Assembly (NCBI GenBank): GCA_964388485.1
Contig: CAYMAS010000003.1
Coordinates: 1-64,000, forward strand
DNA: 64,000 nucleotides
Reading direction: 5' to 3'
DNA from: JBCDKH01 sp964388485
GTDB lineage: Bacteria; Planctomycetota; Phycisphaerae; Tepidisphaerales; Tepidisphaeraceae
Positions 16,645 through 26,059 of the stretch are shown in pieces. Below the pieces are notes generated by a model. It did not search any database. It was not told the DNA's origin and worked only from the letters and a program-made list of their open reading frames with translations. A program made the position numbers and the translations under genes. How positions within the stretch are numbered: position 1 is the first letter of the stretch; the number at the start of each line of letters is the position of its first letter.

Positions 16645-17220
16645 ATGCAGTCCCTCAACGAATGGCTCTTCAACCCGCCCGTCTTCGTGCCGATTGCGGC
16701 CATCGTCGTCGGCGTCCTGGTGCTGGCCTTCGGCTTCATCGGCGGCGGCAAGCCTCTTCGCATCGGCGGGCTGATCGTGGCGGTTCTGGCGACCCTTTGG
16801 TTCTTCGGAGCACGCTGGGTCGAGACGTGGGTTGAAGTCGCCGAAGCCGAGACGCGGGATCTGGTCGTTGCTTACGACGAGGAGAACTGGACCCGCTTCG
16901 GCGAGATCATCTTGCCGAACACCCGCTTTGCCAACTTAATGGTCGGCGACACGATCACCGCCGCCGCCGAGGCGACCCGGCCCCGCGTGGGCCAGGCGTC
17001 GGTGAGCGTCGACAGCATCTCCAGCGAGTCCGACGCGGCGGGCATTCGTGTGAAGGTGCGGGTCGACTCGACCGGCACGAACAACTCGATGCCCAAGACG
17101 CTCTGGCAGTTCGACTACGTCGTCCGCAGCGATCGGCTGGAGCTGGACCAGATCGAGCCACTCGACACGCCGTTCCTGAACGTCGAGTCGATTCTCAATC
17201 GCGTCGTTATTCCTCGATAA
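16645..17220 (+). CDS. Two-span membrane protein of unknown function
   Basis: An AAGGAG eight bases before the ATG supports this start. The 191-residue product has two hydrophobic spans (about residues 13-33 and 38-55) and then a roughly 130-residue soluble domain. This begins with a helix ETRDLVVAYDEENWTRFGEIILP and continues as beta strands (VSVDSISSESDAAGIRVKVRVD divided by turns), which resembles a cystatin/NTF2-like fold; that is inference. I recognise no named family. It is divergent from the MptE-like gene, and its end overlaps the convergent ComF gene by 14 bases. Confidence 0.75.
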   Translation: MQSLNEWLFNPPVFVPIAAIVVGVLVLAFGFIGGGKPLRIGGLIVAVLATLWFFGARWVETWVEVAEAETRDLVVAYDEENWTRFGEIILPNTRFANLMVGDTITAAAEATRPRVGQASVSVDSISSESDAAGIRVKVRVDSTGTNNSMPKTLWQFDYVVRSDRLELDQIEPLDTPFLNVESILNRVVIPR

Positions 17221-17950
17221 CCTCGACCCGTTCCTGCTTACGACTCGCCACCGCGACAACGGCGGCATGGACCGCGGCGGGATGCCCTTCGTGAACCGCA
17301 CGGGCCGCGGCGCGAAGCGTGGAGCCGCTGGTGGTGACGTCATCGACCAGCAGGATGGCCTGATCCTTCACGTCGCCGTCAAGCGCGAAGGCGCTGCGAA
17401 GGTTCATCGCCCGGGCGGCGGTGCCGTGCAATTCGGTCTGCGGCTGCGTGTTGCGGCGTCGAATGAGGCAACGGGCGAAGCTGCCGCCGGTTCGCTTGGC
17501 CAGACGACGCGCAAGCAGGTCCGCCTGGTCATATCCGCGGATGGCGCGACGATGCGGGTGCAGCGGCACGGGAACGACGAGCGTGCCGGCCGGCAACGGA
17601 CCGACCCGCAACGCCAGCCGATCCGCAAGTGTCTGGCACAGCTCCCAGCGGCCGTTGAATTTGGCCCGGCGGACGAGGTCGCGAAGCGGCGATTCGAACG
17701 GGCCGAGCCGGTGCATCCGGCTGATCCGTCCCGAGCCGTTGCCGCCACAATGTGGACAGGCACTGCCGGCACTGCTGCGGCCGCAGGCGTCGCACGCGGC
17801 GATGGCCGCAAGTTCATCCAAGTCTGCCTCACATGCGTCGCAGATCGCGCCGTCGGCGTCGCTCTCGCACGCCGCACATCGCAGCGGCCAGATCGCGGCG
17901 GCGACGTCGGTGGCCAAACCCGTGATGACCTGTCGGACCTGCTGCAGCAC
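17207..17950 (-). CDS. ComF family phosphoribosyltransferase-like protein
   Basis: The 247-residue product from a GTG at 17950 has the ComF layout. An N-terminal zinc-ribbon segment has cysteine pairs (CAACESDADGAICDAC and CDACGRSSAGSACPHC), followed by FNGRWELCQTLADRL. A PRTase domain follows with VVPVPLHPHRRAIRGYDQAD, and the PRPP-loop motif ILLVDDVTTSGSTLRAAA closes it. ComF homologues take part in DNA uptake or recombination in competent bacteria, but many hosts are not competent, so the role here is open. Longer frames upstream overlap the LptF-like gene and were rejected. Confidence 0.85.
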   Translation of the reverse strand: MLQQVRQVITGLATDVAAAIWPLRCAACESDADGAICDACEADLDELAAIAACDACGRSSAGSACPHCGGNGSGRISRMHRLGPFESPLRDLVRRAKFNGRWELCQTLADRLALRVGPLPAGTLVVPVPLHPHRRAIRGYDQADLLARRLAKRTGGSFARCLIRRRNTQPQTELHGTAARAMNLRSAFALDGDVKDQAILLVDDVTTSGSTLRAAARAVHEGHPAAVHAAVVAVASRKQERVEVIEE

Positions 17951-18031
17951 GCCTCGGCATCCTGATGCCGATGACGACTCAACGCAAAACAATCGCACGC
18001 TGTACGCTGTGGCCCTGCTGTTGAAGCGACC

Positions 18032-19960
18032 ATGGGCACAACCTTGTTCGGCTACATCTTCCGCGACCTGCTTCGCGTCTTCCTGCTCGCCGCGGCGGCG
18101 TTGGGAGGTGTCCTGAGCTTCGCCGGACTCTTGCGGCCGCTGAGCGAACAAGGTTTGGGCCCGGCTCAGGCGGTGCGGATTCTCGGCTGGCTTCTGCCGG
18201 CGATGCTCGTCTATTCCCTACCCGTCGCAGCGCTCTTCGCCACCACGTTCGTCTACGGCCGACTCGCGGCGGACAACGAGAGCACGGCCGCGCTCGCGGC
18301 GGGCATCCCGATCAGCCCGCTGGGCCTGCTGCTGCCGGCGACGGTGCTCGGCGGCATCCTCGGCCTCAGCACCATCGGCCTGCTCGGCATCGTCGTGCCC
18401 GCGGCGAATCTGCAGGTCGAACGCAGCATCTGGTCCAATGTCGCCCGCATCACCGCAAACCAGATCAACCGATCCAACCGCGCCTCGTTCGAAGGCGTCG
18501 GAGGGGCCGTCACCGTCTTCGCCGAGCGTGCCATCTTGCCGGATCGCGACGCGACGCGGCGACTCCTCGAGCGGGCCGAAGCAAGCGAAACAACCGCCAT
18601 GCGGTTCTCGGACGATGTTCAGCTCGTTCAACTAGAGAACGCGTATGTCGTCCGTTACCAGGAGACGCTGCCGACGAACGATGACTCGCCTCCGAAGCGG
18701 CTGCCGGAGGAGATTTATGCCGCCGGTTCGGCCACGGTTTTCATCGACCCGCAGGCGATGGCGACGGACGACGCCTTCGAGCAGAGCGCGCTCGACACGC
18801 CGCAGTTCGCGGTCAGCCTCGTGCTCGAAGACGGCGTGACGTTTCCGCGAAGTGTCGGCCTTCATCGATCCTCGCAAACCTCGACCCGACCCGCAGCCGC
18901 CCCGCTCGTCGCCGCGGCGGGTTCGGCACAGATCGGACCGATCCGGCGGGATTTGCCGCTTCGTCGCAACGTCAAGTTCATGAGCATCGACGAGCTGCGC
19001 ACGCTGCTCCGTTTTCCCGATCTCCACCCGGTCATCGACGCGCTCGTGCAGACGAGTGCGCGGTCGGATCAGCGGCTCGTCTACCTGCGACGTCTCGCCA
19101 AAGCTGCCGACCGTGACGAAGGCGTCGAGCTGGACCCGACGCGAGCCATCGGCGAGCGGTCGTTCCGACTTTGGGCCGACGGGCGGGCTAGGCCGTGGCA
19201 GGACGCGCTCAATTACGAGGGCATCATGGTCCGGCTGCGGCAGGCAACGCGGCTCGACGACGGCCAGACGGAAGTGCTCGAAGTCGCCTCCGACGACGCT
19301 CGCATCAAGGCCGAGACGCTGCTCGCCAGCGAAGGCGGGCCGCGGATGGTGCTGACGCTGACGTTCGACAACGCCATCGTCTCCATCGACGGCCGCACCA
19401 CGCAAGGCCGGCGGTTCGAGCGACGCGTCGTCGTCGCGGTTCCGGATGATCTGATTCCGCTGGGGCAGCTGACATCGAGCGACTTCCTGAGCGAACGCAA
19501 CGTCGAGCTCGGCGGCATGGCGATGCCGGACAAGCAGAAGACGGGCATCTATTCATGGCGGCTCGGGCAGAACGCGCGGGTCATCGGCGAGCTGCACGCG
19601 CGGGCGGCCTTTGTGCTGGCGTGCACGATTCTGCCGATGATCGGCGCGGCGTTGGGCATCCTCGCACGGAGCGGCAACTTCCTCATCGCCTTCGCGCTCT
19701 CGACCGTGCCGGCGGCGGTGGCCATCTCGATGATCCTCTTCGGCCAGCAACTCGTCGAGGCCAACCCGCCCGTGCGCATCGAAGACCTCGACGACATCGG
19801 GCAGTTCGCACCTTCACCGGTGGCCATCGGGCTCATCTGGTCGGGCAACCTCTGCGTCGCGATCTTCGGCGGGCTGTTGCTGGTGCGACTCCGCAGCGGC
19901 GAGGACGGTCTGTTCAAGCTGCCGCGGCTTCCCTTCCTCTCGCAAAAGGTGGCGGCGTGA
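18032..19960 (+). CDS. LptF/LptG family permease with enlarged periplasmic region
   Basis: This protein of 642 residues has the YjgP/YjgQ architecture. Three N-terminal spans lie within about residues 10-115, starting GYIFRDLLRVFLLAAAALGG and including the PVAALFATTFVYGRLAADNE loop. A long extracytoplasmic region covers roughly residues 120-510, and three C-terminal spans (RAAFVLACTILPMIGAALGIL) end the protein. LptF and LptG form the transmembrane channel of the LPS transporter with ATPase LptB, moving lipids from the inner membrane to the periplasmic bridge. Typical members are about 350-400 residues, so the periplasmic part is nearly doubled. The next gene overlaps or abuts its stop. Confidence 0.88.
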   Translation: MGTTLFGYIFRDLLRVFLLAAAALGGVLSFAGLLRPLSEQGLGPAQAVRILGWLLPAMLVYSLPVAALFATTFVYGRLAADNESTAALAAGIPISPLGLLLPATVLGGILGLSTIGLLGIVVPAANLQVERSIWSNVARITANQINRSNRASFEGVGGAVTVFAERAILPDRDATRRLLERAEASETTAMRFSDDVQLVQLENAYVVRYQETLPTNDDSPPKRLPEEIYAAGSATVFIDPQAMATDDAFEQSALDTPQFAVSLVLEDGVTFPRSVGLHRSSQTSTRPAAAPLVAAAGSAQIGPIRRDLPLRRNVKFMSIDELRTLLRFPDLHPVIDALVQTSARSDQRLVYLRRLAKAADRDEGVELDPTRAIGERSFRLWADGRARPWQDALNYEGIMVRLRQATRLDDGQTEVLEVASDDARIKAETLLASEGGPRMVLTLTFDNAIVSIDGRTTQGRRFERRVVVAVPDDLIPLGQLTSSDFLSERNVELGGMAMPDKQKTGIYSWRLGQNARVIGELHARAAFVLACTILPMIGAALGILARSGNFLIAFALSTVPAAVAISMILFGQQLVEANPPVRIEDLDDIGQFAPSPVAIGLIWSGNLCVAIFGGLLLVRLRSGEDGLFKLPRLPFLSQKVAA

Positions 19961-19962
19961 CC

Positions 19963-21720
19963 ATGCAGTCGAAGCAGAACCCATGGTGGCGAGGCACGAT
20001 GAATGCCGCATGGTTGCCGGTGTCGATCGGGCTGCTGGTCGGGCTGCTGGGCGTCAAGTGGCTGCTGTCGTTGCCGCAGTGGACGAAGCTCGACTTCGAC
20101 GAGGCCAACAACCTCGCCAAGCCGCGACTGCTGCGGAGCGGCTACACGCTTTACCGCGACGTCTGGAGTGACCAGCCGCCGTTGTTCACGTGGATGACGC
20201 TCGGCTTCGAGAAGCTGCTCGGCGTGCCGATCGACGCCGATGCGACGGCGGCACGGTTGCTGGTGCTCTGCCTGTCGGTCGGCTTCGTGATGGTCGCGGT
20301 GGACGTCGCCCGGCGGGCGGCGAGTGGATCGCTCGACGGCAGCCTGCGCGGCTGGAAGCGACAGGCGTTGCTCGCGATGGCTGGCTTGGTGGCGGCGGTT
20401 CTGCTCATCGGCATGAAGCAGCACGGCACGCTCGGCATCAGCCTGATGATCGGTCTGCCGGCCCTGGCCTTGGCGGGCGTCGGCCTGTGGCTCGCGTGGC
20501 TGTCGAGCTTCTTTGCGACGGGCCGGTGGTCGATCGGGCTTGCCTTCGCCTCGGGCGTCTTCCTGGCGTGCGGGCTCTTCGTGAAGCTCAACGTCTTCAT
20601 GCTGATTCCGGCGATGCTCCTGCTGCTCTGGCTCGGTGAGCGTCGCGTTGGGCGAATCGGTTCCGCCGTGGCGGGCGTTGCGACGGTGACCCTCCTCATG
20701 ACGATCGGCCTGTTTCTGTCGAAGGGTGACGGGCTCTATGCACAACTCATCGCCCCGCACGTGACGACCGTCACCGGTGACGGTGCGAAGTCGCAGGACG
20801 AGTCGACCCGCTTCGCCGGCGCTCGCAGCTTCGGCGAGCAATTGTCGCGCAATTTTGAGGAGATCGAGGCCGGCCTGCTAAGCGACGTGCCGCACGTGGC
20901 GCTTGCCGTCCTCGGCATTGGCATGGCAATCACGGTGCTGCGTCGCCGGCAGAACGGTCCGATGCGGCCGGTCGCGTGGCTGGTCGTTGCACTAACCGCT
21001 TGGGCGGCGACGGCATTGGTGTTCCTGCCGTTCGCGAGCCCGATGTGGCCGCACCACCGCACGCTCTTCACGCTGCCGATCGCCCTCATCGGCGGCGTTG
21101 CAGTCGCGTGGTCGCTGGTTGCCTTGGTGCAGTGGAAGCAGCGGGCGTTGTGGCCCGACCGTGTCGTGCCGATCCTGACTGTCGGCCTCGCAGTCGCAGC
21201 GGTCTTTGGTGGAATCGATCGGGCGGCCCGAGCCGTCGAGCGGGAGGGCCAGTCGCTGGAGAACCGCGGCCCGATTGACGTCGTCTTCGCGGCGCGGCTG
21301 CTGCGGGAGGTGCCCGGCAGCGGGTTCGCCTTTGCGGACGATCCGATGCTCGCGATGTCGATGGGCCGACTGCCGTTGCCCGAAGTCGCGGTACCGTCGA
21401 TGAAGCGTCGCCGACGCGGCCTGATGTCCGACGCGATGATCGGCGACCTGATTGAGCGCGAGCGGCCCGACCTGCTGGTGATGGGTCGCTTCATCTACAG
21501 CGACGCGTTTCTCGCTCGGATCGAGTCGGATTATCGCCGCGTCTTCGGGCCGGTGCCAGACAAGCAGCTGCACCAGCACCGGGCAATTTACGTGCGTCGT
21601 GACCTGCCGGTGCCGGAGGGTTTGGCACAACTCGACGCCGCCTATGCGATGAAGCGTCAGGAAGAGCGGGATCGCGACGATCCCAAAGCCATCGAGGAGG
21701 ACGAAGTCGCCTCGCCGTGA
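19963..21720 (+). CDS. GT39-like membrane glycosyltransferase, paralogue A
   Basis: This 585-residue polytopic protein has about ten spans. The first loop reads WTKLDFDEANNLAKPRLL, giving the DE-type catalytic site of ArnT/PMT-like GT-C enzymes, followed by YRDVWSDQPPLFTW, which is strongly conserved with paralogue B. The C-terminal soluble tail contains FADDPMLAMSMGRLPLPE and the basic patch MKRRRRGL. A GTG at 19957 overlaps the LptF stop (GTGA); the ATG at 19963 is equally possible. The gene lies between two LptF/LptG-type permeases and its stop overlaps the second (GTGA). It therefore probably glycosylates the lipid handled by that transporter, which is inference. Confidence 0.82.
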   Translation: MQSKQNPWWRGTMNAAWLPVSIGLLVGLLGVKWLLSLPQWTKLDFDEANNLAKPRLLRSGYTLYRDVWSDQPPLFTWMTLGFEKLLGVPIDADATAARLLVLCLSVGFVMVAVDVARRAASGSLDGSLRGWKRQALLAMAGLVAAVLLIGMKQHGTLGISLMIGLPALALAGVGLWLAWLSSFFATGRWSIGLAFASGVFLACGLFVKLNVFMLIPAMLLLLWLGERRVGRIGSAVAGVATVTLLMTIGLFLSKGDGLYAQLIAPHVTTVTGDGAKSQDESTRFAGARSFGEQLSRNFEEIEAGLLSDVPHVALAVLGIGMAITVLRRRQNGPMRPVAWLVVALTAWAATALVFLPFASPMWPHHRTLFTLPIALIGGVAVAWSLVALVQWKQRALWPDRVVPILTVGLAVAAVFGGIDRAARAVEREGQSLENRGPIDVVFAARLLREVPGSGFAFADDPMLAMSMGRLPLPEVAVPSMKRRRRGLMSDAMIGDLIERERPDLLVMGRFIYSDAFLARIESDYRRVFGPVPDKQLHQHRAIYVRRDLPVPEGLAQLDAAYAMKRQEERDRDDPKAIEEDEVASP

Positions 21721-22898
21721 AGCAGATCGACCGCTACATCCTCGGCACGTTCCTGCGGAACTACGTCGCGAGCCTGTTCGTGCTCGTCGGGCTGTACGTG
21801 ATGATGGACGCGTTCTTCAACCTCGACGAGATCACGCGAGGCCGGTCGAGCGACATGTCGGTGGCCGAGGCGTTGTGGGGCATCTTCGTCTACTACTTTG
21901 CCCAGAGCCTGTTCATCTACGGGCAGTTGGCGGGCGTCATCACGGTGGTGGCGGCGGCGTTCACGTTGATGCGGATGAGCCGGTTCAACGAGTTGACCGC
22001 GCTGCTGGCGGCGGGCGTACCGTTGATTCGGGTCGCGATGCCGGTCGTCGCAGCGTCGGCAGCGATCAACCTCGTCATCCAGCCGATCAACCAGGAACTG
22101 CTCGTCCCGCGGCTGGCTGGGTACCTGACGCTCGAGCGGTGGGAAGCAGCTTCCGGCGAACGCGACGGCTTCACCGTCGAGCCGATGCCGACCGGCGATG
22201 GCGGCGTCTTTATGGCGTCGAAGTTCGAACCCGCCTCGCCGAGCCAGCCGATCGCCGTCGCCAGAGACATCACCGTGATCGAACGGAACGGCATCGGCGG
22301 TCTCGGCCTGTTGACCGCCGACGAGGCGACCTTCGATGTCGATCGGGACGTTTGGATCCTCACCGGCGGCCGACGGTTGACCAACCTGCTCGAAGGCTCG
22401 GGCTCGGCCAGCATTGTGCCGCCCGAGTCGGTGGCCGACGAGGTTTGGGAAACGGTGCTGACGCCCAAGGACGTGGAACTGGCGCGGGCGTCGGACCTCT
22501 CGGTCGGCGTCGGCGGCAGTTTCTACGACCTCTTGAGCACGGCCACGATTCACGAGTCGCTCTCTCGTGCCGGCGAACGCGGCGGAGCCTCGGCGGATCT
22601 GGTGCGGGCAAAGCACGCGCGGCTGAGCGGGCACGTGATGAACCTGGTGCTGATTCTGCTCGCGGTGCCCGCGGTGCTGACGCGGCAGCCGGGCGAACTC
22701 AAGAAGGCGGCGGGCCGGACGATCCTGCTTATCGGCGGCGCGATGACAACCGTTTTCCTGAGCCAGATGCTCGCCCGCGAACCGCCCGCAGAGATGAGCC
22801 TGCAGTGGGCGACCCGCTGGCCTGCTCTGTTGTCGTGGATGCCGATCTTCCTCTTCGGCCCGTTGGCGGTGGTCTTGATCGATCGCATGAAGAGCTGA
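21717..22898 (+). CDS. LptF/LptG family permease, second subunit
   Basis: This 393-residue protein is of normal LptG/LptF length. It begins KQIDRYILGTFLRNYVASLF, the usual amphipathic start and first span of the family, then YYFAQSLFIYGQLAGVITVV and the conserved MRMSRFNELTALLAAGVPLI. A periplasmic part of about 200 residues follows, and the final three spans include LAVPAVLTRQPGELKKAA. It starts with a GTG in a GTGA overlap with paralogue A. It presumably pairs with the longer permease at 18032 as the channel of an LPS-transport-type ABC complex; no LptB or LptC gene is in the window. Confidence 0.92.
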   Translation: MKQIDRYILGTFLRNYVASLFVLVGLYVMMDAFFNLDEITRGRSSDMSVAEALWGIFVYYFAQSLFIYGQLAGVITVVAAAFTLMRMSRFNELTALLAAGVPLIRVAMPVVAASAAINLVIQPINQELLVPRLAGYLTLERWEAASGERDGFTVEPMPTGDGGVFMASKFEPASPSQPIAVARDITVIERNGIGGLGLLTADEATFDVDRDVWILTGGRRLTNLLEGSGSASIVPPESVADEVWETVLTPKDVELARASDLSVGVGGSFYDLLSTATIHESLSRAGERGGASADLVRAKHARLSGHVMNLVLILLAVPAVLTRQPGELKKAAGRTILLIGGAMTTVFLSQMLAREPPAEMSLQWATRWPALLSWMPIFLFGPLAVVLIDRMKS

Positions 22899-23115
22899 GC
22901 GGCGCGACGTGACATCCTGCCGCGTCGCGATACGCTGCGGCTCCGATGAACATCAACGAGGCTGTCACAAAGGACTCCGGGGACAAGAGCTTCCGCGACT
23001 TCGCGCGGGCTCCGGTTCAGGCGTTTCGAGGTGGCAGCGAAGGCGACGCTCACAGACTTCAGAGCCGCTTCGTCGATGGTCCCCACGGCTGAGGTTGAAG
23101 GGCCTGATCTTGAGC

Positions 23116-24972
23116 ATGTTCAAAGCCGCTGTATCCACCGCCGACGCGACGCCGATCGACGACGCCCGGCACGAGCGACGGCGGCAGCTCTTAACCACCG
23201 CCTGGACCCCGCTCGTCGCGGGTGGCGTCTTTGCATTCTTCACGATTCGCTGGCTGCTGAGCCTGCCGATGTGGACGCGGCTCGATTCGGACGAGGCGAT
23301 CAACCTTGCGAAGATTCGCCTGATCGAGCGCGGCTACCGGCTTTACATCGAGGTCTGGAGCGACCAACCGCCGCTGCTGGCGTGGTTGACGTGGGTCTTC
23401 GAGAAGCTCATCGGCGCGGGCGAATCCACCGATGCGTCGGCGTCGCGGTTGATGGTGGCGTTCCTGTCGGCGGTCTTCGTGACGATCTGTGCCGACGCCG
23501 CCCGAAGAGTGGCGGTGCTGGCGATGCCGGTGGGGGTCGCGACGTGGCTGCGGCAGATCGTGGCTCTGCTGGCGAGCTTCCTGGCGATGGGCGTCATCGC
23601 GACGGTCTACCTCTACGTGCCGCTGAGCATGAGCCTGATGATCGGTCTACCCGCCGCATCGCTGGGTGGCGTGGCGGTTTATCTGGCTTGGCTGGCGACG
23701 TCGTTCGCGAAGACGTCGCGAGGCCGGTTGCTCCTGGCGATCCTGAGCGGTGTGGCGTTCGGGGCGGGCTTCTTCATGAAGTTCAACATCTTCATGGCCT
23801 TGCCGGCGATGGCGTTTTTCCTCCTGCTCGGTGGCGGCGGGCTCAAGCGACTCCTCGCGGCGTTCGGCGGGTTCGCAGCGGTGGCAATCTTCATCGGTGT
23901 CACGCTCGTCGTCATCACCGGCGAAACCGAAGGTCAGGACGGCCTCTACGACCAGATCATCGCCCCGCACATTACGACGATCACCGGCCACGAGTCGACC
24001 GAGTACGCCTCCGAAGTCGGCCGCAGCGAGAACCCGCGGACGGCTCAGATTCTCGACAACCTGATGCGGATCTGGAAGTTCCAGACCGACAACTACCTGC
24101 ACAACCCGCTGTTCCTGCTCGCCCTGGCCATCGGCTTTGTCCTGATCCGTCGCAAGGAGACCGACGAGCCGTGGCTGGACGGAACCGATCGGCCTGGGGC
24201 TCGACTCATCGTCGGTGCGGCCCTGTGGCTGATCACAGCATTGCTCTTGTTACCGTTCGCGAGTCCGGTGTGGGACCACCACCTGACGCTCGTGACGATG
24301 CCCGGCAGTCTCGCGGTGGGCGCGGCGGCGGCACTGTCGCTCGGGTGGCTTCTCCGGTTCTTCGCGACGCCGCAGACGCCCAAGTCGCTGCTCGTCCGCT
24401 GGCTACCGCCGGCCGTGGGACTGCTGGTCGTCTCGGCGACCGTCGTGACGATCATCGTCGGCTACAACTCGGTTCAGGAGGGGCACCATCGGCTCGGCGT
24501 CGGGTCGGACACGGCGGGTTACAACGAGGTTCGCACGGTTCTGGCGGCAGTTCGCGAGATCGACGGCGACGGCTGGGCGATTGCGGACGATCCGATGGCT
24601 GCCATGAGTGCGGGCCGCCTGCCGCTGCCGGAGGTCGCGGTGCCGTCGAGCAAGCGACGCCGTCGTGGCCTGCTGGGTGACGACATGCTCGTCGACCTCG
24701 CTCAGCGTGAGCAGCCGGACCTGCTCGTGCTCGGCCGCTTCACCTACAGCGACGCCTTCATTGAGGCGATCGAGCGGGACTACCACCGCATCCTCGGCAT
24801 TCAACCCGACCGCAAGATGCACTCGCACCGCGTCATCTACCTCCGCAAGGACCTGCCGATCCCCGAGGTCGCGACGGAGCTGCAGCCGGACTACGTGGAG
24901 AAGTCGCTCGCCGATATCGAACGCCTCGAAGAACGCCGCCGCCGCGAGACGGGGATGGACGCACTGCGGTAG
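23116..24972 (+). CDS. GT39-like membrane glycosyltransferase, paralogue B
   Basis: The ATG at 23116 gives 618 residues with the same fold and motifs as the product at 19963: WTRLDSDEAINLAKIRLI (acidic catalytic loop), YIEVWSDQPPLLAWL, a middle loop LYDQIIAPHITTITG, and the C-terminal ADDPMAAMSAGRLPLPEVAV with the basic patch SKRRRRGLLGDD. The two are clearly duplicated, yet separated by an LptG-type gene. An in-frame extension back to 22909 looks random and was left out. About 217 bp separate it from the LptG gene, so it may have its own promoter. Confidence 0.82.
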   Translation: MFKAAVSTADATPIDDARHERRRQLLTTAWTPLVAGGVFAFFTIRWLLSLPMWTRLDSDEAINLAKIRLIERGYRLYIEVWSDQPPLLAWLTWVFEKLIGAGESTDASASRLMVAFLSAVFVTICADAARRVAVLAMPVGVATWLRQIVALLASFLAMGVIATVYLYVPLSMSLMIGLPAASLGGVAVYLAWLATSFAKTSRGRLLLAILSGVAFGAGFFMKFNIFMALPAMAFFLLLGGGGLKRLLAAFGGFAAVAIFIGVTLVVITGETEGQDGLYDQIIAPHITTITGHESTEYASEVGRSENPRTAQILDNLMRIWKFQTDNYLHNPLFLLALAIGFVLIRRKETDEPWLDGTDRPGARLIVGAALWLITALLLLPFASPVWDHHLTLVTMPGSLAVGAAAALSLGWLLRFFATPQTPKSLLVRWLPPAVGLLVVSATVVTIIVGYNSVQEGHHRLGVGSDTAGYNEVRTVLAAVREIDGDGWAIADDPMAAMSAGRLPLPEVAVPSSKRRRRGLLGDDMLVDLAQREQPDLLVLGRFTYSDAFIEAIERDYHRILGIQPDRKMHSHRVIYLRKDLPIPEVATELQPDYVEKSLADIERLEERRRRETGMDALR

Positions 24973-25007
24973 AGATATCTGGCACAGCCGCGGACGGGCA
25001 GAAGGAA

Positions 25008-26051
25008 TCAGAACAGCGCGCCTTCGTCCGTCTCCACCGGCGGCGTCACCCCAAGGTGGTCGTAGGCCTTCTTCGTCACCCGGCGGCCTTGCCGCGTGCG
25101 GGCGAGGAGGCCCTGCTGGAGCAAATACGGCTCGATGACGTCTTCGAGCGTGTCCCGCTCTTCGCCGAGGGTGGCGGCAACGGCTTCGATGCCGGCCGGG
25201 CCGCCGTTGTAGACGTCGATGATCGCCCGGAGAAACGACCGATCAAGTGCGTCAAGGCCGATGGCGTCGATACCTTCGAGCTCGAGCGACTTGCGGCACA
25301 GGTCCAGGCTGATCGTGCCGTCGCCCTCGACCGTCGCAAAGTCCCGCACACGACGCAGCAGCCGGTTGGCGACCCGCGGCGTGCCGCGGCTGCGGTGGGC
25401 GAGTTCCTGCAACGCCTCCGCCTGTGCCGCGACGCCCAGCTTGCTCGCGTTGGCTTTGAGGATGACGAGCAGATCCTCGGGCGGGTAGAACAGCAGGTGT
25501 TCGACGAGCCCGAACCGAGCCCGCATCGGCGCCGTCAGCAGGCCGAGACGCGTGGTGGCGCCGACGAGCGTGAACGGCTTGACATCGAGCGTCACGACCC
25601 GCGCGTGCGGCCCCGTGTCGAGCGTGACGTCGACCTTGTAATCCTCCATCGCCCCGTAGAGGTACTCCTCGACGACGCGGCTGAGCCGGTGGATCTCGTC
25701 GATGAAGAGCACGTCGTTCGCTCCGAGCCCGGTGACGATGCCGACGAGGTCGGCCGGCTTGGTGAGCGCGGGGCCGGTGGTGACATGAGCCCGCGTGCCG
25801 ATCTCGTTGGCGATGACGTGCGCGAGCGTCGTTTTGCCCAGACCCGGCGGGCCGTGGAAGAGGGCGTGATCGACCGGCTCCCCACGTCGGCGGGCGGCTT
25901 CGACGGTGATGCGGAGCTTGCGGATGAGGTCGCGTTGGCCGACGTAGGCGTCGAACCGCTCGGGCCGCAGCGTCGCGTGCAGCGGCACGTCCGGCCCGGC
26001 GGGCGGAGCATCGGCGGCAGCTTGGGGGGCGACGAGCCGCTCGCGGGCCAT
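25008..26051 (-). CDS. ruvB: Holliday junction branch-migration ATPase RuvB
   Basis: RuvB is the hexameric AAA+ motor that, with RuvA, drives branch migration of Holliday junctions in recombinational repair. The 347-residue product starts at an ATG eight bases after the receiver gene. It shows LRPERFDAYVGQRDLI, Walker A HGPPGLGKTTLAHVIA, Walker B VLFIDEIHRLSR, sensor GATTRLGLLTAPMRARFG, and the winged-helix C-terminus with GTPRVANRLLRRVRDFA and LDRSFLRAI. Length is normal. RuvA and RuvC are not in the window. The longer frame to 26210 overlaps the receiver gene and was rejected. Confidence 0.97.
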   Translation of the reverse strand: MARERLVAPQAAADAPPAGPDVPLHATLRPERFDAYVGQRDLIRKLRITVEAARRRGEPVDHALFHGPPGLGKTTLAHVIANEIGTRAHVTTGPALTKPADLVGIVTGLGANDVLFIDEIHRLSRVVEEYLYGAMEDYKVDVTLDTGPHARVVTLDVKPFTLVGATTRLGLLTAPMRARFGLVEHLLFYPPEDLLVILKANASKLGVAAQAEALQELAHRSRGTPRVANRLLRRVRDFATVEGDGTISLDLCRKSLELEGIDAIGLDALDRSFLRAIIDVYNGGPAGIEAVAATLGEERDTLEDVIEPYLLQQGLLARTRQGRRVTKKAYDHLGVTPPVETDEGALF

Positions 26052-26059
26052 GGCAAGGT

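Noticed and set aside
22947..23093. A 48-residue plus-strand frame (MNINEAVTKDSGDKSF...) between the LptG-type gene and GT39 paralogue B
   Set aside because: It has a reasonable start but no recognised family, and minus-strand frames of equal quality overlap it; too little evidence for a call.
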